Positions 16,233-24,265 are shown, counted from the stretch's first letter. The stretch: DNA of 29,587 bases from JAAYZQ01 sp034428935 (GCA_034428935.1 DAOUHB010000086.1:1-29587), one strand, 5' to 3'. Translations and numbers: made by a program. The notes: generated by a model from the sequence alone, not told the origin.

Positions 16233-18077
16233 ATGTATGGTTGGCATGGACGCCTGCTGCGCGTCAACCTCACCGAGGGGACGCTCCGCGAAGAAACCAT
16301 CCCCGAAGGAGAATCGCAAAAGTACATCGGTGGCCGCGGAGTGGCCATCAAGTACCTCATGGAGGGCATGGACCCCAGGGCCGACGCCCTCTCGCCCGAG
16401 AACCTGTTGATCATGGCCACCGGGCCGCTGACCTCGACGCCGGCGCCCACGGGCAACCGCTACATGGTCGTCTGCAAGTCGCCCCTCACGGGCGCCCTGG
16501 CAAACTCGAACTCGGGCGGCGTGTTTCCGACGATGATGAAGCGCTCCGGCTACGACCTCTATATCTTTGAGGGCAAGGCTCCCCATCCCGTCTACCTCTA
16601 CGTCGACGAGGGCAAGGCCGAGCTGCGCGACGCGAGCCACCTGTGGGGCAAGAACACCCACGAGACCGAGGACATCATTCGGGCCGAGACGGCCGAGGAC
16701 GTGGCCGTGGCGTGCATCGGGCCGGCGGGCGAAAACCTGGCCCTTATCGCGGCCATCATCAACGACAAGCACCGGGCCGCCGCCCGCTCCGGCGTGGGCG
16801 CGGTGATGGGCGCCAAGAACCTGAAGGCCGTGGCCGCCCGCGGCAACCTGAGGCCCGAACTGTACGACGAGAAGGCCATGCGCGGCGTTGTCCGCGAGGC
16901 CGTGGGCCAGCTCGCGGCCGACATCAAGAAGGGCGCCACCATGCGCATCTATGGCACCTCCTACGTGCCCGACGTCACCAACGAGGCCGGCATCCTGCCC
17001 ACGAACAACTTCCAGTTCGGCCAGTTCGAGGGCGCCCACAAGATCAACGGCCCATCCCTCAGAGAGCACTTTCTCATCAGCCACACCGGCTGCTATGCCT
17101 GCCCCCTGGCCTGCGCCCGCCTGACAGAGGTCAAGGGCGAGATCTGGGGAGAAAAGTATGCCGGCCAGGGCGAGGGCCCCGAATACGAGACCATCGGCTC
17201 CCTGGGCAGTGCGTGCGGCATCGACAACCTGGCAGCCATCACCCGGGCCAACTATACCTGCAACGAGCTGGGGCTCGACACCATCTCCGTGGGGCTGACC
17301 ATCGCCTGCGCCATGGAGATGTATTCCAAGGGCATCGTGACCGAAGCCGAGATCGGCCAGCCGCTGCCCTTCGGCGACCCCGACGGTATGCTGGACATGC
17401 TCCCCCTGGCCGCTTACCGCCGCGGCTTTGGCGACCAGCTCGCCGAAGGAAGCTGGCGCCTGGCCACCCGCTATGGCCACCCCGAGATGTCCATCACCGC
17501 CAAGAAGCTGGAATTCCCGAGCTACGATGCCCGGGGCCTGAAGGGCATGGGGCTGCTGTACGCCACCTCCAACATCGGCGCCTCTCACATGGCCGGCGAC
17601 ACGGCCTACACCGAGCTGTTCGGCGTCGGCAAAAAGATCGACGGGCTGACCTACGAGGGCAAGGCCGAGCTGACCAAGCATTTCCAGGACGTCTTTACCA
17701 TCATCGACTCGGCCGGGCTGTGCGTCTTTGTCGCCCTGCGCTATACCCTCGATACAGCCAACGGCTACATCCCCACCCGCCTCACCGAGATCTTTAACCA
17801 CGCCACCGGTTCCAGCTACACACCCGACAGCCTCCTGCAGGCCGCGGAGCGGGTCTATACCCTCGAGCGGCTTTTCCTCACCAAGGCCGGCATGAGCCGG
17901 GTGGACGATACGCTGGCCGCGCGCATGTCGGAGCCGATGCCCGCCGGCCCCGTCAAGGGCGAGACCTTTGAGCTGGAGCGCCTGCTGGACGACTATTACG
18001 TGGCCCGCGGCTGGGACGCCAACGGCATTCCGACCCTGGACCGCCTGGAAAAACTGGCCATCGCCCACTATGCCTGA
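16233..18077 (+). CDS. Aldehyde:ferredoxin oxidoreductase family tungsten/molybdenum enzyme
   Basis: A 614-residue cytoplasmic AOR-family protein. These enzymes carry W (or Mo) on two pterins plus one [4Fe-4S] cluster and oxidise aldehydes with ferredoxin, or run the reverse acid reduction. The opening MYGWHGRLLRVNLTEG and the GATGxx-like segments LMATGPLTSTPAPTGNRY fit the AOR N-domain. The cluster cysteines are C287-x2-C290-x3-C294 (TGCYACPLACARL) and C497 in DSAGLC (D493 to C497), the spacing of Pyrococcus AOR, where the last motif also binds the pterin. AAAGGA precedes the ATG. It is the last gene before a strong terminator and follows a MoaD-like gene, supporting a pterin cofactor. The substrate is not determined; benzoyl-CoA reductase-type subunits are related but lack the accompanying genes here. 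Confidence 0.94.
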   Translation: MYGWHGRLLRVNLTEGTLREETIPEGESQKYIGGRGVAIKYLMEGMDPRADALSPENLLIMATGPLTSTPAPTGNRYMVVCKSPLTGALANSNSGGVFPTMMKRSGYDLYIFEGKAPHPVYLYVDEGKAELRDASHLWGKNTHETEDIIRAETAEDVAVACIGPAGENLALIAAIINDKHRAAARSGVGAVMGAKNLKAVAARGNLRPELYDEKAMRGVVREAVGQLAADIKKGATMRIYGTSYVPDVTNEAGILPTNNFQFGQFEGAHKINGPSLREHFLISHTGCYACPLACARLTEVKGEIWGEKYAGQGEGPEYETIGSLGSACGIDNLAAITRANYTCNELGLDTISVGLTIACAMEMYSKGIVTEAEIGQPLPFGDPDGMLDMLPLAAYRRGFGDQLAEGSWRLATRYGHPEMSITAKKLEFPSYDARGLKGMGLLYATSNIGASHMAGDTAYTELFGVGKKIDGLTYEGKAELTKHFQDVFTIIDSAGLCVFVALRYTLDTANGYIPTRLTEIFNHATGSSYTPDSLLQAAERVYTLERLFLTKAGMSRVDDTLAARMSEPMPAGPVKGETFELERLLDDYYVARGWDANGIPTLDRLEKLAIAHYA

Positions 18078-18105
18078 TCCTCCCGTATCGCACGTCGCAA
18101 CCGGG

Positions 18106-18136
18106 GCCCGGTTTCAGTCGGAAACCGGGCTCTTTT
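18106..18136 (+). terminator. Intrinsic terminator after the AOR gene
   Basis: A perfect 10-bp stem (GCCCGGTTTC with GAAACCGGGC), an AGTCG loop and a TCTTTT tail begin 28 bases after the AOR stop. It is the clearest Rho-independent terminator in the window and separates the AOR unit from the MoxR unit. Confidence 0.92.
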
Positions 18137-18336
18137 ATACCCTTGCTTTTGACAGAATTGTATGATAATATTAGCCCTCGTCGTGACCAACTATACCGAC
18201 CGGGGAGTACCGGGTCGATATAATGGTCACCATAGACACAATACTTTCGCGCTGGCTCCAGCACCCCCCGGTGAAGCCCAAGACGCGCCTTCGGAGCCGG
18301 AGAGTATTGGCGTTGGCCTTACAACAGGAGAGAATA
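18137..18336 (+). promoter_or_regulatory. Promoter region of the MoxR-VWA-pentapeptide operon
   Basis: No gene is seen in these 200 bases. They hold an AT-rich patch (18133-18175) and two weak promoter candidates. One is TTGCTT (18143-18148) with TAATAT (18166-18171) at 17 bases. The other is a perfect TATAAT at 18219-18224 preceded by a poor -35 (CCGACC, 17 bases upstream). A TTGACA at 18149-18154 has no -10 at the right spacing. I cannot decide between them. Confidence 0.4.
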
Positions 18337-19323
18337 ATGTCCGAAGCGACAAATGCCATCAAAGCACGACTTGCGGAGCAGCGCTACATCGCCTCCGACG
18401 AGATCGCTACCGTAGTCTACCTGGCCGAAGAACTGGGCAAGCCCGTCCTGGTGGAGGGACCGGCGGGCGTGGGCAAGACCGAGTTGGGCAAGGTCTGGGC
18501 GGCGGCCCGCGAGCGCCGCCTCATCCGTCTACAGTGCTACGAAGGGCTGGACGAGACCAAGGCGCTCTACGAGTGGGAATATGCCAAACAGATGCTCTAC
18601 ACACAGCTCTTGCGCGACAAGCTGCGCGACATCACCGGCGACGTGGAGACCCTGGGCGAGGCCGTCGATCGGATCGCCGCCGAAGAGCAGGTCTTTTTCT
18701 CGGAGCGGTTCCTTCTGCCCCGCCCGCTGCTGGAGGCCCTGACCTCCCCGACCCCCGTGGTGCTCCTCATCGACGAGATCGACCGCGCCGACACCGAATT
18801 CGAGGCATTTCTCCTGGAGGTTCTGAGCGACTTTCAGGTGAGCGTGCCCGAGCTGGGGACCATCAAGGCCCGGCACCATCCCCTGGTGCTCCTGACCAGC
18901 AACAACACCCGGGAGCTGAGCGAGGCCCTCAAGCGCCGCGCCCTCTACCTCTTCCTGGACTATCCCACCGTCCAGGCCGAGCTGGAGGTCGTGCGGCTCA
19001 AGGTCCCCGACCTGGCACCCAAGCTGGCCCGCGAGGCGGTGGAGCTGGTACACGAGCTGCGCAACCTGGACCTGAAAAAGTCGCCCTCCATCAGCGAGAC
19101 GCTGGACTGGGCCCGCGCCCTGGTCAAGCTCAACGCCGATCAACTGGACGAAGACACGGTGCGCAACACGATGACGGTCCTTCTCAAGCACGAGGCTGAC
19201 CTCGCCAAGGCACAGCAGGCCATGACCCGGGGCGAGCCCAACGGCACCCGCACCAGGCCGGGCGCCCTGGGCTTTGATCTGGACAGCCTGACCCCGTTCC
19301 GGCGCTCGGGTCGCGGCTACTAG
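18337..19323 (+). CDS. MoxR-family AAA+ ATPase
   Basis: A 328-residue single AAA+ domain protein. Walker A is GPAGVGKT (residues 41-48), Walker B is LLIDEID (D146/E147), and a sensor-1-like segment LVLLTSNNTRELSEALKRRALY carries the Asn and arginine-finger region. The MoxR family contains chaperone-like ATPases usually paired with VWA proteins (CoxD with CoxE, RavA with ViaA, NorQ with NorD) that activate metalloenzymes. The ATG at 18337 has AGGAG six bases upstream; the frame is open further upstream but reads into the promoter region. The VWA gene begins 12 bases after its stop. The nearest metalloenzyme is the AOR just upstream, beyond a terminator, so a maturation role for it is possible but unproven. 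Confidence 0.92.
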   Translation: MSEATNAIKARLAEQRYIASDEIATVVYLAEELGKPVLVEGPAGVGKTELGKVWAAARERRLIRLQCYEGLDETKALYEWEYAKQMLYTQLLRDKLRDITGDVETLGEAVDRIAAEEQVFFSERFLLPRPLLEALTSPTPVVLLIDEIDRADTEFEAFLLEVLSDFQVSVPELGTIKARHHPLVLLTSNNTRELSEALKRRALYLFLDYPTVQAELEVVRLKVPDLAPKLAREAVELVHELRNLDLKKSPSISETLDWARALVKLNADQLDEDTVRNTMTVLLKHEADLAKAQQAMTRGEPNGTRTRPGALGFDLDSLTPFRRSGRGY

Positions 19324-19335
19324 GAGCGGTGGACG

Positions 19336-20829
19336 ATGGAAGAGCGAATCGCCGACTTTATCGCCGCCCTGCGGGCAGCGGGCGTGCGCATATCCATCGC
19401 CGAGAGCGAAGATGCCTTTCGCGCGACCGAGCGCCTGGGCTTGAGAGAACGACAGCTCTTCCAGGACGCGTTGCGCACGACCCTGGTCAAGGAGAACCAC
19501 GACCGGCCTACCTTTGACCGGATGTTCCCCCTCTACTTTGGCAGTGGCGGGCCACCTCTCCAGGACCTGGCGCAGGACCTGACGCCCGAGCAGCGAGAGA
19601 TGCTGGCCCAGGCACTGCGCGCCCTCCTGGAGCAGATGCGCCGCCAGGGCCAGGAGCCGGGCGAAAACCAGCGCGGCGAGGGGTCGGGCCAGCAGCAAAT
19701 GCAGCAAAACGGCCAGTCCGCCGAGCAGCAAGAGCTGATCAACGCCCTCATGCAGCTCTTGCAGCGGCTGCTGCGCGGCATGAACCCGACGTCTGAGCAA
19801 CTGGACCAGATGGCCCAGCAGACGGGCATGCAGAGCAGCACCGAGCCCAGGCAGCAGCGCCGCAAACAAGAGCGCATGATGCGCCAGATGGGCATGGACA
19901 AGCTCGACCAGCTCATGGAGATCCTGGCCGAGCTGTTGTCAGAGATGGGCATGAGCCAGGAGGCCGTGGAGCAGCTCATGCAGGGGATGGAGGCCAACCG
20001 CGAGGCCCTGGCTGAGCAGGTGGCGCAGCACCTGGGCGCCTCCGCCGCCCGCGAGGAGGCCGAGGCCCATCCCTATCAGAGGCAAGACCTCAGCGACCTC
20101 ATGGACCGGCCTTTTCAGCACCTCAGCGAGCGCGAGGCCGATCTCCTCCGCGAGGAGGTCCGCAAGCTGGCGGCCCAACTTCGCAGCAAGGCCGCGCTGC
20201 GGCGCAAGCGAGGCAAGCGGGGAACCCTGGACGTCAAGCGCATGTTGCGCACCAACCTGCGCTATGGTGGGGTGCCCATGGAGCTTCTCTTCCGCAACCG
20301 GCACCTGAAACCAAAGCTGTTGCTCATCTGCGACATCTCGACCAGCATGCGGCCCGTCGTCGACTTCCTATTGCGCCTCATCTACGAGCTGCAGGACCAG
20401 GTGAGCAGCGCCCACAGCTTTGCCTTTATCTCGGACCTGGAAGACATCAGCGAGGACCTGCACTCGAACCCGCCCGACGTCGCGGTCCGCTCTGTCCTGA
20501 CCCGGCTGCCGCCCGGCCACTATAACACCGACCTGGGTTTCAGCCTCGACACGCTCATGTCGCAGTATGCCGGCACGGTGGATTCGCGCACGACGGTCAT
20601 CCTGGTGGGAGACGCCCGCAACAACTACAACGATCCCCGCCTGGACCTCATGGAGCGGATCCAGCGCCGCTGCAGGCGCATCGTGTGGCTCAATCCCGAG
20701 CACCCGCACCTGTGGGGCACGGGTGACAGCGACATGCCGGCCTACCTGCCCTACCTCCAGGCGGTGCACCGGGTCAGCACGCTGGCAGAGCTGACCGCTG
20801 CCGTCGACAAGCTATTGTCCCACGGATAG
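19336..20829 (+). CDS. VWA (CoxE-like) domain protein, partner of the MoxR ATPase
   Basis: A 497-residue cytoplasmic protein. Residues 1-95 are helical; about 105-150 form a Gln/Gly/Glu-rich linker (GSGQQQMQQNGQSAEQQ). A Met-rich helical middle part follows, then a basic stretch RSKAALRRKRGKRG near residue 290, and the VWA domain begins near residue 325. The metal-ion-dependent adhesion site is intact: D333-I-S335-T-S337, then a Thr in YNTDLG and an Asp in VGDARNNYND. No signal peptide or membrane anchor is visible, so it is the CoxE/ViaA kind of VWA protein rather than the secreted kind. AGGAG lies about nine bases before the ATG. It is cotranscribed with the ATPase and is expected to act as its substrate adaptor. 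Confidence 0.92.
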   Translation: MEERIADFIAALRAAGVRISIAESEDAFRATERLGLRERQLFQDALRTTLVKENHDRPTFDRMFPLYFGSGGPPLQDLAQDLTPEQREMLAQALRALLEQMRRQGQEPGENQRGEGSGQQQMQQNGQSAEQQELINALMQLLQRLLRGMNPTSEQLDQMAQQTGMQSSTEPRQQRRKQERMMRQMGMDKLDQLMEILAELLSEMGMSQEAVEQLMQGMEANREALAEQVAQHLGASAAREEAEAHPYQRQDLSDLMDRPFQHLSEREADLLREEVRKLAAQLRSKAALRRKRGKRGTLDVKRMLRTNLRYGGVPMELLFRNRHLKPKLLLICDISTSMRPVVDFLLRLIYELQDQVSSAHSFAFISDLEDISEDLHSNPPDVAVRSVLTRLPPGHYNTDLGFSLDTLMSQYAGTVDSRTTVILVGDARNNYNDPRLDLMERIQRRCRRIVWLNPEHPHLWGTGDSDMPAYLPYLQAVHRVSTLAELTAAVDKLLSHG

Positions 20830-20835
20830 GCGAGC

Positions 20836-21330
20836 ATGGAACCGACTGATTTTCTGGACGAATATGCCGCCGGCAGGCGCAACTTTGCCGGGATCTACCT
20901 GGAGACGGCCTACCTTTCGGGGGCGAACCTGGAGGGTGTGGATCTCCGCGAGGCCAGCTTGCAGGGCACCAACCTGAACAACGCCAACCTGCGGGGCGCC
21001 AACCTGAAGGCGGCGAACCTGGGACCCACCACCCTCAACGGCATCAACGTGCGGGCCAATCTGCGCGACGCCGATGCCGAGGGGGCCAACCTGGCGGGGG
21101 CCAACCTGCAGAAGGTCAACCTCGTGCGCACCAACCTGCGAAACGCCGACCTACGCGGGGCGAACTTTCAGGACGCGTTCCTGCTGGGCGCCGACCTGGC
21201 GGGCGCCAATCTGGAAGGTGCCATCGTCAGCGCGGCCCAACTGGACCAGGCCGCCTCGCTGGAGGGTGCGATCCTTCCCGAGCAACTCGCGGAGCCCGCG
21301 GAAGAGCCCCTTTCGCCCATCGTCGCCTGA
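20836..21330 (+). CDS. Pentapeptide-repeat protein
   Basis: A 164-residue protein, most of which (about residues 28-147) consists of A(N/D)LxX pentapeptide repeats, such as GANLEG, NANLRGANLKAANL and NADLRGANF. Such repeats fold into a right-handed quadrilateral beta-helix. The register breaks once near residues 72-76 (INVR, a four-residue unit), probably a bulge or corner. The C-terminal tail is acidic and Pro-rich. Functions of the family range from DNA mimicry and gyrase protection to unknown scaffolding; nothing here favours one. The ATG lies six bases after the VWA stop, with only a weak AGGCG as ribosome-binding site, so translation may depend on the upstream gene. Confidence 0.93.
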   Translation: MEPTDFLDEYAAGRRNFAGIYLETAYLSGANLEGVDLREASLQGTNLNNANLRGANLKAANLGPTTLNGINVRANLRDADAEGANLAGANLQKVNLVRTNLRNADLRGANFQDAFLLGADLAGANLEGAIVSAAQLDQAASLEGAILPEQLAEPAEEPLSPIVA

Positions 21331-21342
21331 GGCCGGTCGCCA

Positions 21343-21354
21343 GGGAGATCTCCC
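21343..21354. repeat. 12-bp palindrome between convergent genes
   Basis: GGGAGATCTCCC is a perfect 12-bp palindrome in the 51-base gap between the convergent pentapeptide and uvrB genes. It lacks a loop and a T-run, so it is not a typical terminator; no other terminator is seen in this gap. Confidence 0.35.
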
Positions 21355-21381
21355 AGGGGGGTGGGCCAGGCCCGCGCGCTC

Positions 21382-23415
21382 TCAGGCGCGCCGGCCGTGC
21401 CCCTCCTCCCAGACCCGCTCCCACTCGGGCTTGTCCTCTTCTTCGCTCTCAAGCTGCTTGCGCAGCTCAAAGATCTGGTCGCGGAGCAGGGCAGCCTTCT
21501 CGAACTCGAGCTGGGCGGCGGCTTCTTTCATCTGCTTTTCCAGCTCTTCCACCAGGAAGCCCACCTCCGCCCTGGGCAGCTCGGTCGCCACCTGGTAATC
21601 CACGCGCTTTTCGGCCGCCATGCGCACCCGGTCCGTCAGGTCGCGGACCTCCTTGACGATGCTGTGGGGCTCGATGCCGTGCTCCTCGTTGTGCTCTTGC
21701 TGGACCGCCCGGCGGCGGTTTGTCTCGTCGATGGCGCGCTGCATGGAATCGGTCACACGGTCGGCGTACATGATCACCTGGCCGTTGACGTGCCGCGCCG
21801 CCCGGCCGATGGTCTGCACCAGCGCCGTCTCCGAGCGGAGGAAACCCTCTTTGTCGGCGTCGAGGATGGCCACCAGCGACACCTCGGGCAGGTCCAGGCC
21901 CTCTCGCAGCAGGTTGATGCCCACCACCACGTCGTACACCCCCATGCGCAGGTCCCGCAGGATCTCGACCCGCTCCAGGGTCTGGATCTCCGAGTGGAGG
22001 TAGTGCACCTTGATGCCCAACTCCGCCAGGTAATCGGACAGGTCCTCGGCCATGCGCTTGGTCAGCGTGGTCACCAGGGCTCGCTCGCCCCGCTCCACGC
22101 GCCGCCGGATCTGGCCGATGAGGTCGTCGACCTGCCCCTGGGTGGGCAACACGATGACCTCGGGATCGATGAGGCCTGTCGGGCGGATCACCTGGTCCAC
22201 GATCTGGGCCGACACCTGGCGCTCGTAGGGCCCTGGCGTCGCCGAGGTATAGATCACCTGCTCGATGCGCTCCTCGAACTCGTGCCATTGCAGCGGGCGG
22301 TTGTCGAGGGCAGAGGGCAGGCGAAAGCCAAAGTCGACCAGGACCTCCTTGCGCGACCGGTCCCCGTTGTACATGCCCCGGATCTGGGGCACCGTCATGT
22401 GGCTCTCGTCGAGAACCAACAGGTAGTCGTCGGGAAAGTAGTCGATGAGCGTCCAGGGCGGGTCGCCGGGTCGCCGCCGGCTCAGGTGCCGCGAGTAGTT
22501 CTCGATCCCCGAACAGTAGCCGATCTCGCGCAGCATCTCCAGGTCGTAGAGCGTCCGCTGCTCCAGGCGTTGGGCCTCCAACAGCCGGTCCTGGGCCCGC
22601 AGCTCGGCCAGGCGCTCCTCCAGCTCGGCCTCGATGTCCTGGAGCGCGACGTTCAGGATCTCGGCCCGGGTCACAAAGTGCTTGGCCGGAAAGATGCTGG
22701 CTGCCTGCCGCTCCTCCAGGATCTCGCCCGTGAGGGGGTCGATCTCGGTGATGCGGTCGATGGTGTCGCCCCAGAACTCGATGCGCAGCGCCGTGTCGCG
22801 GTAGGCGGGAAAGATATCCAGGGTGTCGCCCCGGACGCGAAAGGTCCCTCGCTTGAAGGCAATGTCGTTGCGGTCATAGTAGATGGCCACCAGGTGCCGC
22901 AGGACGCCGTCGCGCCGCCGGTTCATCCCCACCTGGAGCTCTACCACGCTGCGCCCGTACTCGTCGGGCGCGCCGATGCCATAGATGGCCGACACGCTGG
23001 CGACAATGATCACGTCGCGGCGGGTGAGAAGCGCCTCGGTGGCCGCCAGGCGCAGCTTGTTGATCTCTTCGTTGATGTCGGCATCCTTCTCGATGTAGGT
23101 GTCGGTGCGGGGCAGGTACGCCTCGGGCTGGTAGTAGTCGTAGTAAGAGACAAAGTACTCGACCGCGTTGTGCGGGAAAAAGTCGCAGAACTCGGAGTAG
23201 AGCTGCGCCGCCAGCGTCTTGTTGTGGGCCATGACCAGCGTCGGCCGCTGGACCGTCTCCACGACCTTGGCGATGGTATAGGTTTTGCCCGTGCCGGTGG
23301 CCCCCAACAGCGTCTGGTGCTGGTAACCCTGGCGCAGGCCCTCCACCAGTTTCTCGATGGCCTGTGGCTGATCGCCGGTGGCCTGAAAGTCAGAAACGAG
23401 CTTGAACTCGGGCAT
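21382..23415 (-). CDS. uvrB: Excinuclease ABC subunit B
   Basis: A 677-residue UvrB, the damage-verifying helicase-like subunit of nucleotide excision repair that receives DNA from UvrA and recruits UvrC. Walker A is GATGTGKT (38-45). The flexible beta-hairpin inserted at the lesion is YYDYYQPEAYLP (about 91-102). The helicase motifs DESH, TSATPG and VGINLLREGLDLPEV with QTIGRAAR are intact. The C-terminal UVR motif for UvrC contact is present (LVEELEKQMKEAAAQLEFEKAALLRDQI). GAGG lies before the ATG. The promoter (23451-23479) sits in the end of the upstream gene and carries a LexA-type box (23431-23442) at the expected start of transcription, so DNA-damage induction is predicted. It is convergent with the pentapeptide gene. 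Confidence 0.98.
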   Translation of the reverse strand: MPEFKLVSDFQATGDQPQAIEKLVEGLRQGYQHQTLLGATGTGKTYTIAKVVETVQRPTLVMAHNKTLAAQLYSEFCDFFPHNAVEYFVSYYDYYQPEAYLPRTDTYIEKDADINEEINKLRLAATEALLTRRDVIIVASVSAIYGIGAPDEYGRSVVELQVGMNRRRDGVLRHLVAIYYDRNDIAFKRGTFRVRGDTLDIFPAYRDTALRIEFWGDTIDRITEIDPLTGEILEERQAASIFPAKHFVTRAEILNVALQDIEAELEERLAELRAQDRLLEAQRLEQRTLYDLEMLREIGYCSGIENYSRHLSRRRPGDPPWTLIDYFPDDYLLVLDESHMTVPQIRGMYNGDRSRKEVLVDFGFRLPSALDNRPLQWHEFEERIEQVIYTSATPGPYERQVSAQIVDQVIRPTGLIDPEVIVLPTQGQVDDLIGQIRRRVERGERALVTTLTKRMAEDLSDYLAELGIKVHYLHSEIQTLERVEILRDLRMGVYDVVVGINLLREGLDLPEVSLVAILDADKEGFLRSETALVQTIGRAARHVNGQVIMYADRVTDSMQRAIDETNRRRAVQQEHNEEHGIEPHSIVKEVRDLTDRVRMAAEKRVDYQVATELPRAEVGFLVEELEKQMKEAAAQLEFEKAALLRDQIFELRKQLESEEEDKPEWERVWEEGHGRRA

Positions 23416-23430
23416 AGCAACCTCAGTCTA

Positions 23431-23442
23431 GAACTAGAGTTC
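23431..23442 (-). promoter_or_regulatory. LexA/DinR-type SOS box upstream of uvrB
   Basis: GAAC-TAGA-GTTC is a perfect match to the GAAC-N4-GTTC core of the Bacillus-type LexA (DinR) operator. One flank also matches the fuller CGAAC-N4-GTTCG consensus: the base at 23443 completes CGAAC on the minus strand. It lies between the -10 (23451-23456) and the uvrB ATG at 23415, covering the predicted start near 23444. uvrB is a classic member of the SOS regulon. Confidence 0.68.
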
Positions 23443-23450
23443 GAGGCCCC

Positions 23451-23479
23451 ATTATACCACTATTTTTTCCGTTTTTCCA
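23451..23479 (-). promoter_or_regulatory. Promoter of uvrB, inside the end of the preceding gene
   Basis: On the minus strand TGGAAA (23474-23479) and TATAAT (23451-23456) are 17 bases apart, and the -10 has the extended form TGGTATAAT. The -35 falls within the last lysine-rich codons of the upstream membrane-protein gene, whose TAG stop lies in the spacer. Confidence 0.72.
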
Positions 23480-24182
23480 CCCTGTATCCCACCAGGACGA
23501 CGATCAGCAACACGCTGATGGCCACGGCGACGAGGCCAATGAGCCAGATGTTCAGGAGCCCCATGAGCAGGCCAAGGAGCACCAGCGCCGACAGGACGAC
23601 CATGGCCCGGGCCGTGTCCAGGGCCGACTCGCTCATGGGCCGGTTCGCCCGCGCCCAGAGGAGTTGCCCGCCTATCATGCCCCCCAGCGCCAGGGTCAGG
23701 CAGAGCCCGAACATGACGATCCCGGGCAGAGGCAGGTTCACAAAGAGGATGCCGCACGAACCCCCGCGCGCCGGAAGGGGATAATTGCCAAAGAGGTGGA
23801 CCTTGACCAGGGCGAACAGGCCATAGACCGCGTCCTCCGGCCTCACCTCCCACGTAAGCCTCTGCCTTTCGCCGGGCGCCAGCGGAAGCTGGTCGTCGTG
23901 CCGCCTCATGACCGTCACGTGGCCTTCGCTGACGTGGGTGCGGATCACGTAGCGGATCTCTCTATCCAGGGGATTGTGGAACGTGGCCGACGCGGTCACG
24001 GTCTCGTCGCTGCCGATCATGGGCGGGCAGCGGATGCCCATGGTGCGCTCGCCCGCCAGCGACGGATCGAAGAGACGAGCTTCGAGGTCGGCCCAGACCA
24101 GGAACAGTGCCAGGGCCAGCCCGATGACAGTGCCAAACGAAAACAGGAGAATTCCCCGGCGCGCGTTTGCTCCACTACTCAT
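23460..24182 (-). CDS. Uncharacterised membrane protein with an extracytoplasmic domain
   Basis: A 240-residue protein I do not recognise. An N-terminal membrane segment (about residues 10-30, ILLFSFGTVIGLALALFLVW) is followed by about 115 residues predicted outside the membrane. These include SDETVTASATFHNPLDREIRYVIRTHVSEG and APGERQRLTWEVRPEDAV, which resemble an immunoglobulin-like or NEW3-type beta-sandwich. Three further hydrophobic segments follow (about 146-175, 187-211, 212-234), and the tail is basic (YRVEKRKK). Two cysteines (C52, and one in GGSCGILF near residue 140) could form a disulfide outside the cell. AGGA precedes the ATG and a consensus promoter lies 35-63 bases upstream. 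It lies between a transporter and uvrB without an obvious link to either. Confidence 0.8.
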   Translation of the reverse strand: MSSGANARRGILLFSFGTVIGLALALFLVWADLEARLFDPSLAGERTMGIRCPPMIGSDETVTASATFHNPLDREIRYVIRTHVSEGHVTVMRRHDDQLPLAPGERQRLTWEVRPEDAVYGLFALVKVHLFGNYPLPARGGSCGILFVNLPLPGIVMFGLCLTLALGGMIGGQLLWARANRPMSESALDTARAMVVLSALVLLGLLMGLLNIWLIGLVAVAISVLLIVVLVGYRVEKRKK

Positions 24183-24216
24183 ATCGTTTCCTATGGTTCA
24201 CGGGCAAGTTTCTGGA

Positions 24217-24245
24217 AGTATAGTCCCGAACAGGCGGCCTGTCAA
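24217..24245 (-). promoter_or_regulatory. Sigma-70-type promoter of the 240-residue membrane protein
   Basis: On the minus strand TTGACA (24240-24245) and TATACT (24217-24222) are exactly 17 bases apart. The spacer contains a short ACAGGC/GCCTGT palindrome. The leader is about 28 bases. Confidence 0.75.
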
Positions 24246-24265
24246 AAAGAATCCGTCCCCCGCCG

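Noticed and set aside
16167..18068. A 633-codon minus-strand frame opposite the AOR gene
   Set aside because: Shadow frame; the plus strand has all AOR cluster cysteines and a terminator.
10667..18160. Twin TTTTGACAGAAT sequences at about 10667 and 18147 as a shared regulatory site
   Set aside because: Neither has a -10 at correct spacing on the plus strand, the contexts differ, and a 12-base match in AT-rich patches is weak evidence.
18162..18336. Small coding frames in the region between the AOR terminator and moxR
   Set aside because: No ribosome-binding site, no recognisable protein; the MoxR frame extension into this region reads through promoter-like DNA.
21361..23784. An 807-codon plus-strand frame opposite uvrB
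   Set aside because: Shadow frame; the minus strand encodes complete UvrB.
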